DNA of 25,148 bases. Source: Coleophoma eucalyptorum (lineage: Eukaryota > Ascomycota > Leotiomycetes > Helotiales > Dermateaceae). The stretch lies in the NCBI GenBank assembly GCA_026120035.1, contig JALRME010000089.1:1-25148 (forward strand), read 5' to 3'. A program made the translations under genes and the position numbers. Below, in pieces: positions 1-9,267 of the stretch (positions are counted from its first letter, which is position 1; each line of letters begins with the position of its first letter). The notes beneath the pieces were generated by a model, which was given only the letters and a program-made list of their open reading frames with translations, did no database searches and was not told where the DNA came from.

Positions 1-472
1 TAGTACTACGTAATTGCAAACAGGTGGTGTTTGTAGTAAGTACGAACGAGTGTTCGATCGAGGTCGAGATCGAGATCCAATAATGATATACCGACAATAT
101 AAAACTAATTAAAGAATAAAAGTAGTCTAAAAAAGAATGAAAGAAAAGTAAAAGAAAGTAACTTAAGTGTAATAGGAAATTAGTAAGCACTTGGACCAAC
201 TAGGTAGCACCAGCTCTACATTAGTACGTATACATAGGACAGGCGCTATAACTAGTGTTAGCTGTATTAAATATTATAAACATCGCCTTGTGATAAAAAT
301 AAGAAGGTGGTCATTCAGCTTGAAGTAGGGGAGGATGTCATCTGAGAGCCTTAGTCAGTAGTATTGGTCAGCTATTACTAAGCCGTATACTGTACATAGC
401 CTAGAGACCATAATAGCTAGGAAAATCATCTTCTTTTTACCTTACAAAATCACATCAGGTCCAACAACGATA
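1..472. other. Gene-free AT-rich DNA
   Basis: This stretch is rich in TA, TAG and AGTA words, with stops in all frames and no Cys-rich zinc-cluster coding sequence. That absence matters because the ORF that follows looks like the C-terminal half of a zinc-cluster regulator. The composition is compatible with RIP-degraded DNA. A possible splice acceptor (ATCAG) lies near 458, but no upstream exon was found to go with it. Confidence 0.6.
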
Positions 473-1048
473 ATGGCGACAATGATAACCGACAATACGG
501 TACGCAGCTCAGCCGAGTGCATATGTTTCATCTCTGCTCTCCGGGCTTCTGAACATCTTCACCGAGTACTCGCCAGTATTAAGACTCAGCCGCTCGACCA
601 GATTCTTGGTCCTACCCGCCAAGCTGCCACTGTTGTCCAGCAGTATTCTACTTGTTCCTTCTGTACGGATTCGTCTCGGTTTTCCCTCTATGCTATTCTG
701 CTACGACAGGCAAATGAGTGCTATTCGGCCCTATTGCAACGCGAGTCAAAGGCAGACTCTAATACCTCATCACAATCCCAGGACAAAACGATGAAAATCC
801 AAATAGGTGCGTTTGAAATTGACGCACCACTCGATACTGCTTTCCAGGCAGTGATTCTCAGCGAGATTAGGCATTCTACGAATGCTGTTTCTGAACTCGA
901 AGTTATATTACAACCTGGCGGGATTAAAGGTGCAAAAGAAATGTGGGATAAAACGACTTGGACGTATCAACATAGCTTGGTTGTGGCTTTGAAAAACGAC
1001 CTTTCAAAGACGCGAGATGAAACTTTGAAGATGGCAGAGAGATTGTAA
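473..1048 (+). CDS. AflR-like regulator C-terminal domain without DNA-binding domain (probable truncated gene)
   Basis: This is a 191-residue ORF starting at ATG 473. Its layout matches the C-terminal half of AflR-type Zn2Cys6 regulators. A helical stretch is followed by a Cys pair (residues about 57-66, TVVQQYSTCSFCTD), then a helix like those usually ending in 'xxxWY' (LLRQANECYSALLQRE). After a Ser/Gln-rich linker comes the typical 'IGxFEIDxPLDxAFQAVILSEIR' element, positions about 109-132, and a final helix. The same succession is seen at the end of the complete regulator at 5288-6673 (IGDFKVEDLESQ). No zinc cluster precedes it in the 472 bases available. It is therefore either a 5'-truncated duplicate or a stand-alone regulator lacking DNA binding. 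The reading frame itself is intact, which slightly favours recent loss or retained use. The family link is by motif only. Confidence 0.45.
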   Translation: MATMITDNTVRSSAECICFISALRASEHLHRVLASIKTQPLDQILGPTRQAATVVQQYSTCSFCTDSSRFSLYAILLRQANECYSALLQRESKADSNTSSQSQDKTMKIQIGAFEIDAPLDTAFQAVILSEIRHSTNAVSELEVILQPGGIKGAKEMWDKTTWTYQHSLVVALKNDLSKTRDETLKMAERL

Positions 1049-1262
1049 AATAGAACAGCAGAGGATTTTGGGTATTAAGTCGTTGAGATCACTGTTCTCG
1101 ATCAGCGCAGTTCCATTGATCGCCAAAGAAAAGATAGTTCTTCCAAACATCTCCAATAGTACCATATCTAAATAATGAAATACCGTCAACACTGCCAGAA
1201 TGGCTAACAATTGTTCTGATGTTTTCAATTTCCACCCCTCTGCCTCTCATCCTACAGCTTTT

Positions 1263-2533
1263 TTAACCTCTCTCTCTCTCAACCTTCAAAGTCCCATTAT
1301 GTCTCTCCCACGCCCATTTCCTGATGACCGACCAATCCCTACAACTATGTATCCGATCCCCATACACATAATTCGAATTTATACCTAGATAAAATTTGGT
1401 AGGGTTAGGAGTTGTGTCGCCGGAACATTGGATATGTTGGCGGAGATGGATCAGGCAGTGGTCTAAGTGTTCGGGGCCGTGGGTGTGGTCCGGTGGTGGG
1501 TAGGAGTCTGGGTAAAGGGCTACGCGGATTGAATTCTGTTTCAAGGGAGGGGGTTAGTGGTTTTTTTTTCTTCGCTGGGGGGACATACGAGGCAATGGAG
1601 GCTGTGGAAGACGTCGAGCCTGTCATTTCATCAGCATTTCCTTCCTAAATGATAATTCTCTCCGCCCTTTAGTATTTCTTCTCCTTCTCTTCCCACTCTT
1701 TCTACACCACTCCAGGTAACACTTTACCAAACCAAATCAAAAGATGAACATACCCAGTAGTAAATCCTCCATGAATCTTATCCGCAAACTCCATATATCC
1801 CTTTCCCCACAACTCCTTCGCTTCTTTCTCAGTAATAGCAAAATATCTTCCCCCATTCAACACCTCCCACGCCTCATCAATTTCCGGTGATGGATAACCT
1901 GTATAAGGAGGTGATTCAGGCACCATACTTTCGACGCCGTTAGAATCGAAAGAGGGGGAGCCGCTGAACTGGACGGGTACTATTGGGGTCTTAGGTATGC
2001 CTGGTTTTTCGTAAGTTACTTCGTAATGATTTCATATGTTGTATCTCGATTCAGGAAAAAAGGGAGAGGGTAGATAGCAAGGAGGAGAAATAATGAAAAG
2101 ATGTCTAATATGAGGAATCAAAACTTTCTTCTCCTCCTACTCCTCCTCCCCAAGATAGAAATGATTAACTTAATCACTAACCTAAAATCCTATCCGTCCT
2201 CTCTCTCTCCGTCTCCCCAGTCCACCTCCCGCAATTCCCATTACCACTATTGAACAGCAAAACCGTCGCCAAAAGAGCGAAAACAAAGGTTAAAAAAATC
2301 CACGGCGCCACATTGCCCTCAATCCTTGCTGATCGAATCGAAGAAACTTTTACACAGATATTTTTGAGCTGTGATATTGGAGCTGGAGTAGGTGTTGAAA
2401 TGATTGCTTGATTTTGGTCTTCGTGATGGAGATAGAATGTTTCTTTCTCCATTGATGATTGTTCGGGATCATCGGAGGAGTCTAGGCGATTGTATTTGCG
2501 GAAGAGGGGGAGGGTGAAGGTTGGGAAAGGCAT
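1263..2533 (-). CDS. UstYa-like (DUF3328) HXXHC oxidase-type membrane protein A
   Basis: Four exons join into a 306-residue protein: 2533-2182, 2018-1754, 1619-1589 and 1535-1263. The introns are 163, 134 and 53 bases, the last with a CTAAC branch site. Phases agree at every junction. A cytosolic N-terminus is followed by one membrane segment at residues about 78-94 (WIFLTFVFALLATVLLF). The lumenal domain then shows the family landmarks: PSPEIDEAW (about 160-168), GGFTTG, HSLHC (211-215), HLDHC (239-243), RQHIQCSGDTT and a HSCRDW ending. Known members (UstYa/UstYb, PhomY proteins, AprY, CctO/CctP2/CctR) perform oxidative cyclisation, hydroxylation or chlorination of peptides in the secretory pathway. 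Both HXXHC motifs are intact, so activity is plausible. The first motif lies wholly in the 31-base exon, which a gene caller could easily miss. The substrate is unknown. The first intron junction is the least certain. Confidence 0.82.
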
Positions 2534-2572
2534 TTTTACTATTAGCGGGTGGAAACGAAATGTGGTTACTGT

Positions 2573-2598
2573 GTATGTATGTATGTATGTACGTATGT
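2573..2598. repeat. TATG microsatellite
   Basis: About six copies of a TATG/GTAT unit, with one TACG interruption. It lies just upstream of the minus-strand UstYa-like gene starting at 2533, that is in its 5' leader or promoter. Confidence 0.7.
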
Positions 2599-2769
2599 GT
2601 TGGTTGAGCCGTCAACGAGGGAGCCTTGAGGAGGAGGAGGATGCTGGAATTTGGATGGAGTTGATTATGCTTATTATTGAGGGCGCTCTAACATTAATAT
2701 GAGGCTTTTGCGTTTGTCACAAGTGGCCGGAGCCTGTGCGAAATGCCGGCTTTGGCTCTCCGATTCGCT

Positions 2770-2877
2770 CGAACATCCTTAATCTGAACTGTGATTTTGG
2801 CTTCACCAGTTTAACCTCTCCTAGCCACCCGAACATCCTAATTTGAACAATGGTCCCGGCTTCACCAGTTTCGCCTT
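2770..2877. repeat. Degenerate direct repeat, 60-base period, two copies
   Basis: Copy 1 starts at 2770 and copy 2 at 2830. Both read CGAACATCCT, then AAT-T-TGAAC, then GGCTTCACCAGTTT at matching offsets, with scattered substitutions. The 60-base period is a multiple of three, but the possible reading frames are closed by stops in or near copy 2, so a coding repeat is not supported. Confidence 0.6.
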
Positions 2878-3851
2878 TCGAGGTCGTTTCTCTTTAAATG
2901 ACCTCAATTTCTCATAACTGCTTCTAGGCTCTAGTCCTGTGCTCCAGAAGGATTTTTTGTTCTTGTAGCATTTGCATTTCTTTTACTAATGACGAGATGA
3001 CTATTAAATACTAAGTTTCAATCTAAAAGTATGCTCTAGCTGGTAACTTCGATTTCCTCAATTGTATCATCTGCTAAGATCTTGTAGACTCTGTATAAGC
3101 AAATCGCGACCACCAGGCAGAGAACTGTTTTAAAAGGTAACTCAATTGTATCAATTGTATCAATAGCCAGTTAACTAGCTTCCTAGCTTCCTAAAAAAGT
3201 ACAAACCACTCCAAATCCAGCAACTTGCTAACCATTTTATTGTAATATTGAAAAACTGGCTTGCTAACCTCTGAAAGCAATTATAAGCCTCTTCAAATCC
3301 AGTAGTTCACTAATAATATCATTCTAATATAGAGTAAAAGGTGAATGGGTATCACTGGTTCTTTAGTTCTCTATTTTTAGTGGGATGTATCTCTAGACAC
3401 TTGTGACTGTGTACCACTGCCTAATTTTACTCAGAGCTTAGTGTATACAGTGTGGTCCAGGAAGGATGTATACGTGAATATAACCTTTTGATAAGAAGTT
3501 TGATCAGGGTTCTCCTATAACTACTTTGATTTGTATAATCCTTTATAGATTAAATTAATTAGAATTCTTCAAAATGCTTTCTGGGTCAAAGACCCAGTGA
3601 CATAAGACAATAATAACTCAATGTAGTATAATTCGGGCCTTTCACTTTAGTAGAAAGTTATATCCTAAACTTTCTCGGTAGATATACATTCCTAGGATTA
3701 TTATTGCTTTATAGGTCACTATTGAAGACGACTGCGGGATCTTATAATCAGTGCCTTCCATCTGCCGTTAACATTATTTCAGCCGAATGCCGAGAGTCAG
3801 ACATCACTACAATTCAAGTTTTCGACACAAGAATGACTTTGGCGCGAATAA

Positions 3852-4664
3852 CTACGTCTTCGATGCACTGCTATTATCCTGCTCCGCTGCTCGGCGCTTC
3901 TGCAGCGCCATGTCCCTCGTCCTCGTTAAGAGACAATTCGCCTTCCTTGCCACCCAAAACACATAATCCTCCATCTTAACTGCCTCGCCCTGCGGCGGAC
4001 CGGCCCTGTGTACCTTAATGAACAATGTTGGGTCATGGGCAACACTGCCCGCAGTCGCGCGGCCAGGGTCGATGATCCCGAGCTCCGTCTCAACCGCCAC
4101 GCGGTAGTTCTCGATGAGGCCGTGCTGCATCGCCTGGTTATCAATATCGCTGGAGTGCAGGAACGGGGTGTAGAGAAAGAACTGCCGTGCCACTGCATGC
4201 TCAAAGCTCCACCTATTCTTGAGCCAGCGCTCCAGACGCCACGGGCGCAAGTCGGCGGGAAGGGAGAGGCACTGCCTACAAAGGCGCAGGGCGAGCGGTT
4301 GGAAGTACCGCTTGGCCTGCACCCTCTCCGTGCCTTCGAAGAGGTGCGAAGATGCTTGGTCGAAGAGCAAGATGAGGCCGGAGCAAAGGAGGGGGAAGTC
4401 TGGGGATTCGGGCGGTGGCAGGAACTGTAGAAAGTCGGTGGGGAGGTTGTCAACACCAATTGTGAGGATGGGTTGGATGGCGGACTCGAGACAGGCTGCT
4501 TTCCAGTCATCGTCGTGATCGTACTCGCCGGTATGGAGATGGTAGCCGACGTGGCTGAAATTGAGGGTTGAGCCTTTGGGCCAAGGGTACTGAAGTTCGT
4601 GAACTTTGGTGAGGAGGGTGGGGGTGAGGATTTGGTGGAGGTCGGGCTTCATTGTTGTAGACAT
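3852..4664 (-). CDS. DUF924-like protein
   Basis: A 270-residue intronless ORF starts at ATG 4664; a second in-frame ATG four codons on could also serve. It has a soluble, helical-looking sequence. Residues about 93-104 (LLCSGLILLFDQ) resemble the DUF924 hallmark 'L.L.I.LDQFPRN', here with ASSHLF instead of PRN. Residues about 164-180 (ARQFFLYTPFLHSSDI) match the second hallmark 'ERxFFYxPxMHSEDLxDQ'. The usual final 'ERFGRYPHRN' element is not present, so the C-terminus has diverged. DUF924 proteins have no firmly established biochemical role; I assign none. The gene is transcribed away from the zinc-cluster regulator at 5288, with about 620 bases between their starts, so shared control is possible. 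Family assignment rests on these two motifs. Confidence 0.6.
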   Translation of the reverse strand: MSTTMKPDLHQILTPTLLTKVHELQYPWPKGSTLNFSHVGYHLHTGEYDHDDDWKAACLESAIQPILTIGVDNLPTDFLQFLPPPESPDFPLLCSGLILLFDQASSHLFEGTERVQAKRYFQPLALRLCRQCLSLPADLRPWRLERWLKNRWSFEHAVARQFFLYTPFLHSSDIDNQAMQHGLIENYRVAVETELGIIDPGRATAGSVAHDPTLFIKVHRAGPPQGEAVKMEDYVFWVARKANCLLTRTRDMALQKRRAAEQDNSSASKT

Positions 4665-4725
4665 GGTAGACGTGGTCGATTGTCTGCTAGATGGTTTCTA
4701 TGAGGTAGTTCGAGGACTGGTATGG

Positions 4726-4875
4726 TCATTCGCTGAACAATCTTGACAGGCCTTTCTTCTCTCGTCTTGAAGCACGATGAGGCTTTTCAGTGATCTCAAT
4801 GGCTACGTGTTTTTGGTAAGTAGTAGACGGAGACGCAGAAGCAAAGATTGAAGAAGCCCTACGGCCACTTTCCAT
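4726..4875 (-). CDS. Possible small basic protein (49 residues)
   Basis: This short ORF starts at ATG 4875; a longer in-frame start at 4914 would add 13 residues. It encodes a Ser-rich N-terminus (RRASSIFASASPSTT), then a beta-like stretch (KHVAIEITEK) and a basic tail (RASRREKKGLSRLFSE). There is no signal peptide or membrane segment. It sits 62 bases upstream of the DUF924-like start on the same strand and could instead be part of that gene's leader. The biased composition makes it look less random than the neighbouring short ORFs, but I do not recognise the family. Its dibasic sites are not arranged in repeats, so it does not look like a dikaritin-type precursor. Confidence 0.3.
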   Translation of the reverse strand: MESGRRASSIFASASPSTTYQKHVAIEITEKPHRASRREKKGLSRLFSE

Positions 4876-5287
4876 TGTTTTAGAACACGAGCGGTTGATT
4901 ACCTTAGACCTCAAGGTCCTTCCTTATGTAGCACGAAAGTAGCTTATCAATTAGGTCTGCAGATATTCATGTAGGGTTTATTATAGTATTATAGTGTCTC
5001 TTTGTGGGGCGTAGCTGCCGGCCGAGTTACTGTACCACTAGGTACGCATAGCCGTATGTAAAGCCCTGTATTAAGCAGGTAAGATTTTAGCGTTGCATTC
5101 GAGTCCTTAGTGCTTGCGCGACGCGCGTCCGGCACGGCCGGCGAGAGCAATGGCGGACGATTTACATACAAGATAGCTGAGGCTCTAGAAGTTTTTATAT
5201 AGTTCCAAGATAACCTCAAGATCAAGCCATCTATCATTTCCCCACTGTGGCTTTTTCATTTCCCCTGGCTTTCCACAGCGAATCGTT
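4876..5287. promoter_or_regulatory. Intergenic control region between DUF924-like gene and AflR-like regulator
   Basis: Two perfect GCCGGC palindromes lie at 5017-5022 and 5137-5142. The second is inside a GC-rich patch (about 5116-5145) with CCGG...GGCCGG triplets in an otherwise AT-rich region. CCG/CGG triplets are the half-sites that zinc-cluster proteins bind. Autoregulation by the gene at 5288 is therefore possible but is only inferred. Confidence 0.35.
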
Positions 5288-6673
5288 ATGAGGGAATCAC
5301 AATCTTCGTCGACGGCACATCGGCGACTAAACGATGAAAACCAAAGAGTTACACGTCCTTTCGTTACGGTTAGAGCCTGTGATCAATGCTACCGTTGCAA
5401 GGTGCGTTGCTCCGGCGCCGGCCAAAACGATTGTGAACGATGCCTTCAAAATAGCAGTATTTGTACGTACAGTCTTGGTAAGCCGGTGGGAAAGCCTTCC
5501 AAGAATGGTCGTGGAAGAGAGCTGCGAGAGAAGATGCAGCCGGCAAAACGATTGAGGAGTCCAAGTAACGAGACTGAGCCGGATAGCTCTGGAATAACAG
5601 AAAGTCTCAATGGCCGGAAACGTCGCCACATAGAGAGCGACATACAGATATCTCCGGTAAGAAATTAATTACCCCTCCGGAATTCTCCTGTTGAACCAGA
5701 GCTATCTGAGGGGTTGAGGAAATGAGGGGTAGTAGACTCCTGCTGAGATAACGATTGTTAACGATAGTAATTCAAGGATGGCAATTGCGTGAATAGTAAC
5801 GGCACTGTGCAGACGTTCAAGGACCCTCCTTCGTTCTTCCATCCAATCGATAACGGACATTTAATCTCACACATGGGTGACACGGGATTGCTCTCCCCTG
5901 TTGGCCTTGGCATGGACTTTGACATGGGCTTTGATGATATGAGCTATTTAAGCTTCTTAGGGAATCGTTCGAGGCGTAACACACCGGCGCCAATATCCAT
6001 GTCAGCTATGGGTCCAGATACTCTTTCATCTGCCGTTGAACCTTCGGCACCTCAGCTGTGGACGCCGGCTTTTCTCAAATTCGCCTCGGATTTTTATACT
6101 GTCCTCCAGTCTACTGTGCTAAGGCTCGACAATATCCTACTTCTCGCACGGCAAGGACTAGATGTTGTGACATCCTGCCTGTCTAATAATAGCTCTATTG
6201 ATAACATTTTGGATATTTCATCTTCTACGATGAGACCATCATCGCCTAATTCCCTTCTTGCTTGCATTTTCCTTGTACAACAGGTATCTGCAAGCTATGG
6301 ATTCATGATATCTCATATTTCTTCGAGGCGATTATATTCGCGCCCTGAATCTTTAAATCCTTCAAGATCTGCCTCTATTTCCTCTGCGTTGGAAACCAGC
6401 ATCGATAAGGAAACTTTTGGAGAGAGCTTTTTTATCGGAGATTTCAAGGTTGAGGATTTAGAGAGTCAATGCAATCTAGTGGAAGCAGTTGTTACTGTTG
6501 AAATTAAGAGATTTAGAGAAGTATTGGTAGGGCTTGAAATGTGGGCTAGAGAGTTGAGTAAGGACGGAAAATATGAGGGAAAATTGGCAGAACTGATTTT
6601 GAGATCTTTGGCGAAAAGCCTACCTACTAGTAGCTGGCCTTCTAGTGCAACAGGATCATTTGAAATGTCATAA
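5288..6673 (+). CDS. AflR-like Zn2Cys6 transcription factor
   Basis: Two exons, 5288-5656 and 5777-6673, are joined across a 120-base phase-0 intron (GTAAGA donor). They give 421 residues, a normal length for this group. The zinc cluster is C31-x2-C34-x6-C41-x7-C49-x2-C52-x6-C59, with an extra Cys at 37 between the second and third ligands. It is followed by a basic linker (GKPSKNGRGRELREK). The C-terminal half has the AflR-type helical region and the element IGDFKVEDLESQ near residues 340-350. Such proteins are nuclear activators of the cluster they sit in. Its position, between the DUF924-like gene and the divergent HXXHC pair, suggests it controls these genes. Exon 2 has no ATG near its start, which supports the splice. 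The unusual Cys37 is worth confirming. Confidence 0.85.
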
Positions 6674-7001
6674 TATGTGCCATGCGAAATAGAAGAAATG
6701 ACGGTAGAACTAGGAAGTGTTCTCCACGAAATTGTAGTTGTCTTTGTTTGCAACATAAGAGGTAAGAATTTACATGCCCATTTTGACAGATATGACAGAT
6801 ATAACAGAATTAAGCACAAATGAAATTCATGGTTCTAATCGGTAACAATATCAGCGCACTCTGTTCTACATTTAAAATAAGATATCATCACCATCACGCA
6901 CTTACAGGGACTAGTAGTTTATAATCTACAAGCATAAAACCTTAAGTATATATTTCTGATCACTAATCCTAATCGCCAGTCCAATCTATTTCTTGGCTAT
7001 C
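6674..7001. other. Convergent 3' intergenic region
   Basis: AT-rich sequence separates the ends of two converging genes. There is no ORF of substance. It presumably holds the polyadenylation signals of both genes; I could not single out a distinct element. Confidence 0.5.
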
Positions 7002-7877
7002 CTAAGACGACCCAGTCATTCCTCCAATTTGAGCAGCACTATCCAATCTTACACACTTCCCGATCTTCTTAACTGCCCGCGCAGGCGCATCTTCTGATCT
7101 CTCCAAATCGTTCAACAATCTATTACAGTGTGTTAAATGATCCCATTTCGTCAGCTTCTCATATACATAAACTTCACTATTCCTCCCCTCAGCCATTTGC
7201 ATCAAGGCCCTGAATCCCAGTCGCCAGAGATATATGCAGTGAGCGCGATGGTACACGTTGTTTGTCCACACCGGCGCAAGAGAGCTTAACAGGTCGGGCT
7301 CTTGCGGTAAGGGTTCAGTGTGGTTCTCGTGGGCCCACCATGGCCAAGTGCCTGTGGCACGGTATGGTGCAAGTTCGTGCTCAGGATCTATGGAGCTGAG
7401 GGCTAGCTCTTCGTCATAGCAGGCTGGAGGTGTATAAACAAAGGTCATCATGTCGAAAATACAGCCAGCTGCCTCGGCTTCTTCGAAAGTGTTGCCGCAG
7501 CTCAAAAGTCGTCCATCGGGAGTATATTCGAGACCAGGGATACGCCCAGCAGCCTGAGAGACCATTTTTGATGTCTGTACCCTGCGAATCACCATGAAAG
7601 TAAAGATGCCGAGAGCAAGCAGTGTCAGAAACCCAAGCGCTAAATGTCTTGAATAGGTTTTTACACGATTCCAAAGCTTGCCACCGCGGCTGTGCGCAAT
7701 GGGTTGCAAGCCGTACCGCTCTACCTCCTCGTAGCCACCATCTTTGTATGGCCCTCCCTTTTCGGCATCGGAATCATCAGAGAGGTTGATGGAGTCAGCA
7801 TCATCCATCCCCGTTATGGAGCTAGTCGAGGAAGCAGCGACCTCTGGAATGAAGGGAATAGACTCTTCAGCTGACAT
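7002..7877 (-). CDS. Divergent HXXHC membrane protein B (UstYa-related)
   Basis: A 291-residue single-exon protein starts at ATG 7877. The frame stays open for 70 more codons upstream, but that part is low in coding character and lies in the promoter shared with 8418. An acidic, Ser-rich cytosolic tail (1-75) precedes one membrane segment (about 79-97, HLALGFLTLLALGIFTFMV). The outer domain has CGNTFEEAEAAGCIFD (127-142), CYDEEL (153-158), WPWW (178-181), YHRAHC with HRAHC at 210-214, and HLTHC at 247-251. It lacks the DUF3328 landmarks seen in the two sister genes (no PxxEIDxAW, no 'CxxDTT'). The two HXXHC motifs, about 37 residues apart, and the single-pass layout still match. I infer a UstYa-like lumenal metal or oxidase function of a divergent subfamily. 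No reaction can be named. Confidence 0.7.
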   Translation of the reverse strand: MSAEESIPFIPEVAASSTSSITGMDDADSINLSDDSDAEKGGPYKDGGYEEVERYGLQPIAHSRGGKLWNRVKTYSRHLALGFLTLLALGIFTFMVIRRVQTSKMVSQAAGRIPGLEYTPDGRLLSCGNTFEEAEAAGCIFDMMTFVYTPPACYDEELALSSIDPEHELAPYRATGTWPWWAHENHTEPLPQEPDLLSSLAPVWTNNVYHRAHCIYLWRLGFRALMQMAEGRNSEVYVYEKLTKWDHLTHCNRLLNDLERSEDAPARAVKKIGKCVRLDSAAQIGGMTGSS

Positions 7878-8417
7878 GGCGAAAAATAGATAATTCTCAA
7901 TATCAAAACTTTTTGTATTTATTGTATACAAGTTTTTGCCGTTAGAGAAAATTCTCATATGTAGAGGGGATGAGGATAGAAAGCAGAAGCAGTGGTAGCA
8001 GTTTACCTTCTCGTACAAGAAGTGACTAGTCCTTACCCTCCATAGCGCGAGGTGCTGAAATGATAGAGATTGATTATTTACCGACATATTGCGGTGTCCG
8101 GAGAATGGTCAATCTTTCGTGAAAACTTTGACCTGCAATTCTTCATTCCATTCTTCACGGAGCTTTCGATCAAATTGTTTTCCGAAACCACGAACACCCT
8201 TGTAAATCCGGAGGTATATGATATCGGAGTCAACAAATATCGGAAGCACGAAATTAATAATCAGCCGTTCCGAGTGAAACACACGACAACCGAGATATCA
8301 GTACTAACCCCGGCGAAAAGAGTATTACAGCCCTTCAAATGTAGTGATAGAAATTATAAGACTACTGGTCATTCAGAAATTCTATATTCTTCCTCCCTCG
8401 ACTGATTTGCGTTCAAA
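7878..8417. promoter_or_regulatory. Shared divergent promoter of two HXXHC genes
   Basis: The 540 bases between the starts at 7877 (-) and 8418 (+) hold many CGG/CCG triplets (8092, 8099, 8182, 8209, 8225, 8241 and several near 8265-8315). Most are in the form CGGA or its complement TCCG. That density in AT-rich DNA suggests zinc-cluster regulator binding and co-expression of both genes. Either local regulator (5288 or 10653) is a candidate binder. Confidence 0.55.
8209..8245 (+). promoter_or_regulatory. Three CGGA half-sites at an exact 16-base period
   Basis: CGGAG at 8209-8213, CGGAG at 8225-8229 and CGGAA at 8241-8245 stand 16 bases apart (CGG-N13-CGG-N13-CGG). The second and third are both preceded by ATAT. 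Same-strand evenly spaced triplets are a recognised way for zinc-cluster dimers to bind direct repeats. Function is inferred. Confidence 0.5.
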
Positions 8418-9267
8418 ATGGCTACCACGAAGCAAGAGTACTCAAGACTTGGGAATGACGACTTAGAAGAGGAAATAAGCCATTCCATCCCGAGACGGAA
8501 TCGATTTTCTCCGCTCAGAGTCTCTTTGTATGTAGGAGGTGTTCTTTTTCTGATATTACTAAGCGGTTCTGCCCTGGCATTTCTTCCTCCAAGAAAAGCT
8601 TTGCGCAATGGGCGCTGGGATCCTCAGATTCTGATTCCGAGCAGTAAGTAAAGCCCTGCAACTGACTTTTAGGCGATGATATTAAGCAAAACGTTCTAGT
8701 TCCATCATCTACCGTCGCATTTCATATGTCGGACAAATGGGTACGCTATGATGAAGAAGGCAACGAAGCTTGGGATCATCTGATACCAGGTATTTTTCAC
8801 CTAGCGGCTGCTACTTTCTTCATGGTTCAAGTTTGTTTACGCTCTATCTAGTCAAATTCGGTCTCATTGCAGTGGAAGGACCAAGTCACTACGATCTGCA
8901 AACAGGTCATATAGATCCCGCTACTGACGGGAGCGAGGCCTGGTTTGGCCTTTCGGTTTTTCATCAGTTACATTGTCTACGCGCCCTCCGCGACTTGGTT
9001 CGTGAGCAAAAAATAGGCGTACCATCGAGACATTGGGGTGGACCAGATCATCTCGAGCACTGTTTGAATATGATTAGGCAGGGCATTATGTGCTCTGCCG
9101 ATACCACTCTAGAGTGGCCACTCTATGTAAAGGAGGGGTTTGGAAGCGACGGCCCCATCACAGGTGAGGGGATTACACATGAGTGCAAGAACTGGGACTC
9201 TGTGATGGATTTTGCGGTGACAAATGGAGAGCCTCTTAATAGTACAGTGAAGAGAATACCACTTTGA
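8418..9267 (+). CDS. UstYa-like (DUF3328) HXXHC oxidase-type membrane protein C
   Basis: Three exons join into 243 residues: 8418-8643, 8700-8789 and 8852-9267. The introns are 56 and 62 bases, both in phase 1. An alternative acceptor at 8672 keeps the frame but leaves a 29-base intron, too short for fungi. A short cytosolic tail precedes one membrane segment (about 36-55). The outer domain has YDEEGNEAWDHLIP (about 92-105), VFHQLHCL with HQLHC at 143-147, HLEHC at 172-176, IRQGIMCSADTTLEW (180-194) and HECKNW near 215. This is the canonical DUF3328 layout with both HXXHC motifs intact. Known relatives catalyse oxidative cyclisation or related steps on cluster peptides. The divergent partner at 7877 suggests the two act together, possibly as a heteromer as proposed for UstYa/UstYb. 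The substrate is unknown. Confidence 0.87.

Larger units (their letters stand above)
2534..3851. other. Gene-free AT-rich intergenic region
   Basis: Apart from the microsatellite and the 60-base repeat listed separately, no coding region could be supported here. There are further loosely similar segments around 3208-3255 and 3288-3332, which share a 'caaatccag' core followed by AT-rich sequence. Short duplications such as tcaattgta (about 3142-3165) and agcttccta (about 3177-3193) are also present. This may be decayed repeat DNA; no transposon protein remains recognisable. Confidence 0.5.

Noticed and set aside
3926..4518. Long open frames on both strands over the DUF924-like gene
   Set aside because: They are GC-rich shadows of the 3852-4664 gene, Arg/Ser-rich and without motifs.
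7878..8087. 70-residue N-terminal extension of the HXXHC gene B
   Set aside because: The frame is open but hydrophobic/Cys-mixed and AT-rich, and it lies in the shared promoter. The ATG at 7877 begins a normal acidic cytosolic tail.
8644..8672. 29-base intron in UstYa-like gene C
   Set aside because: It keeps frame but is too short for fungal splicing. The acceptor at 8699 gives a 56-base intron in the same frame.
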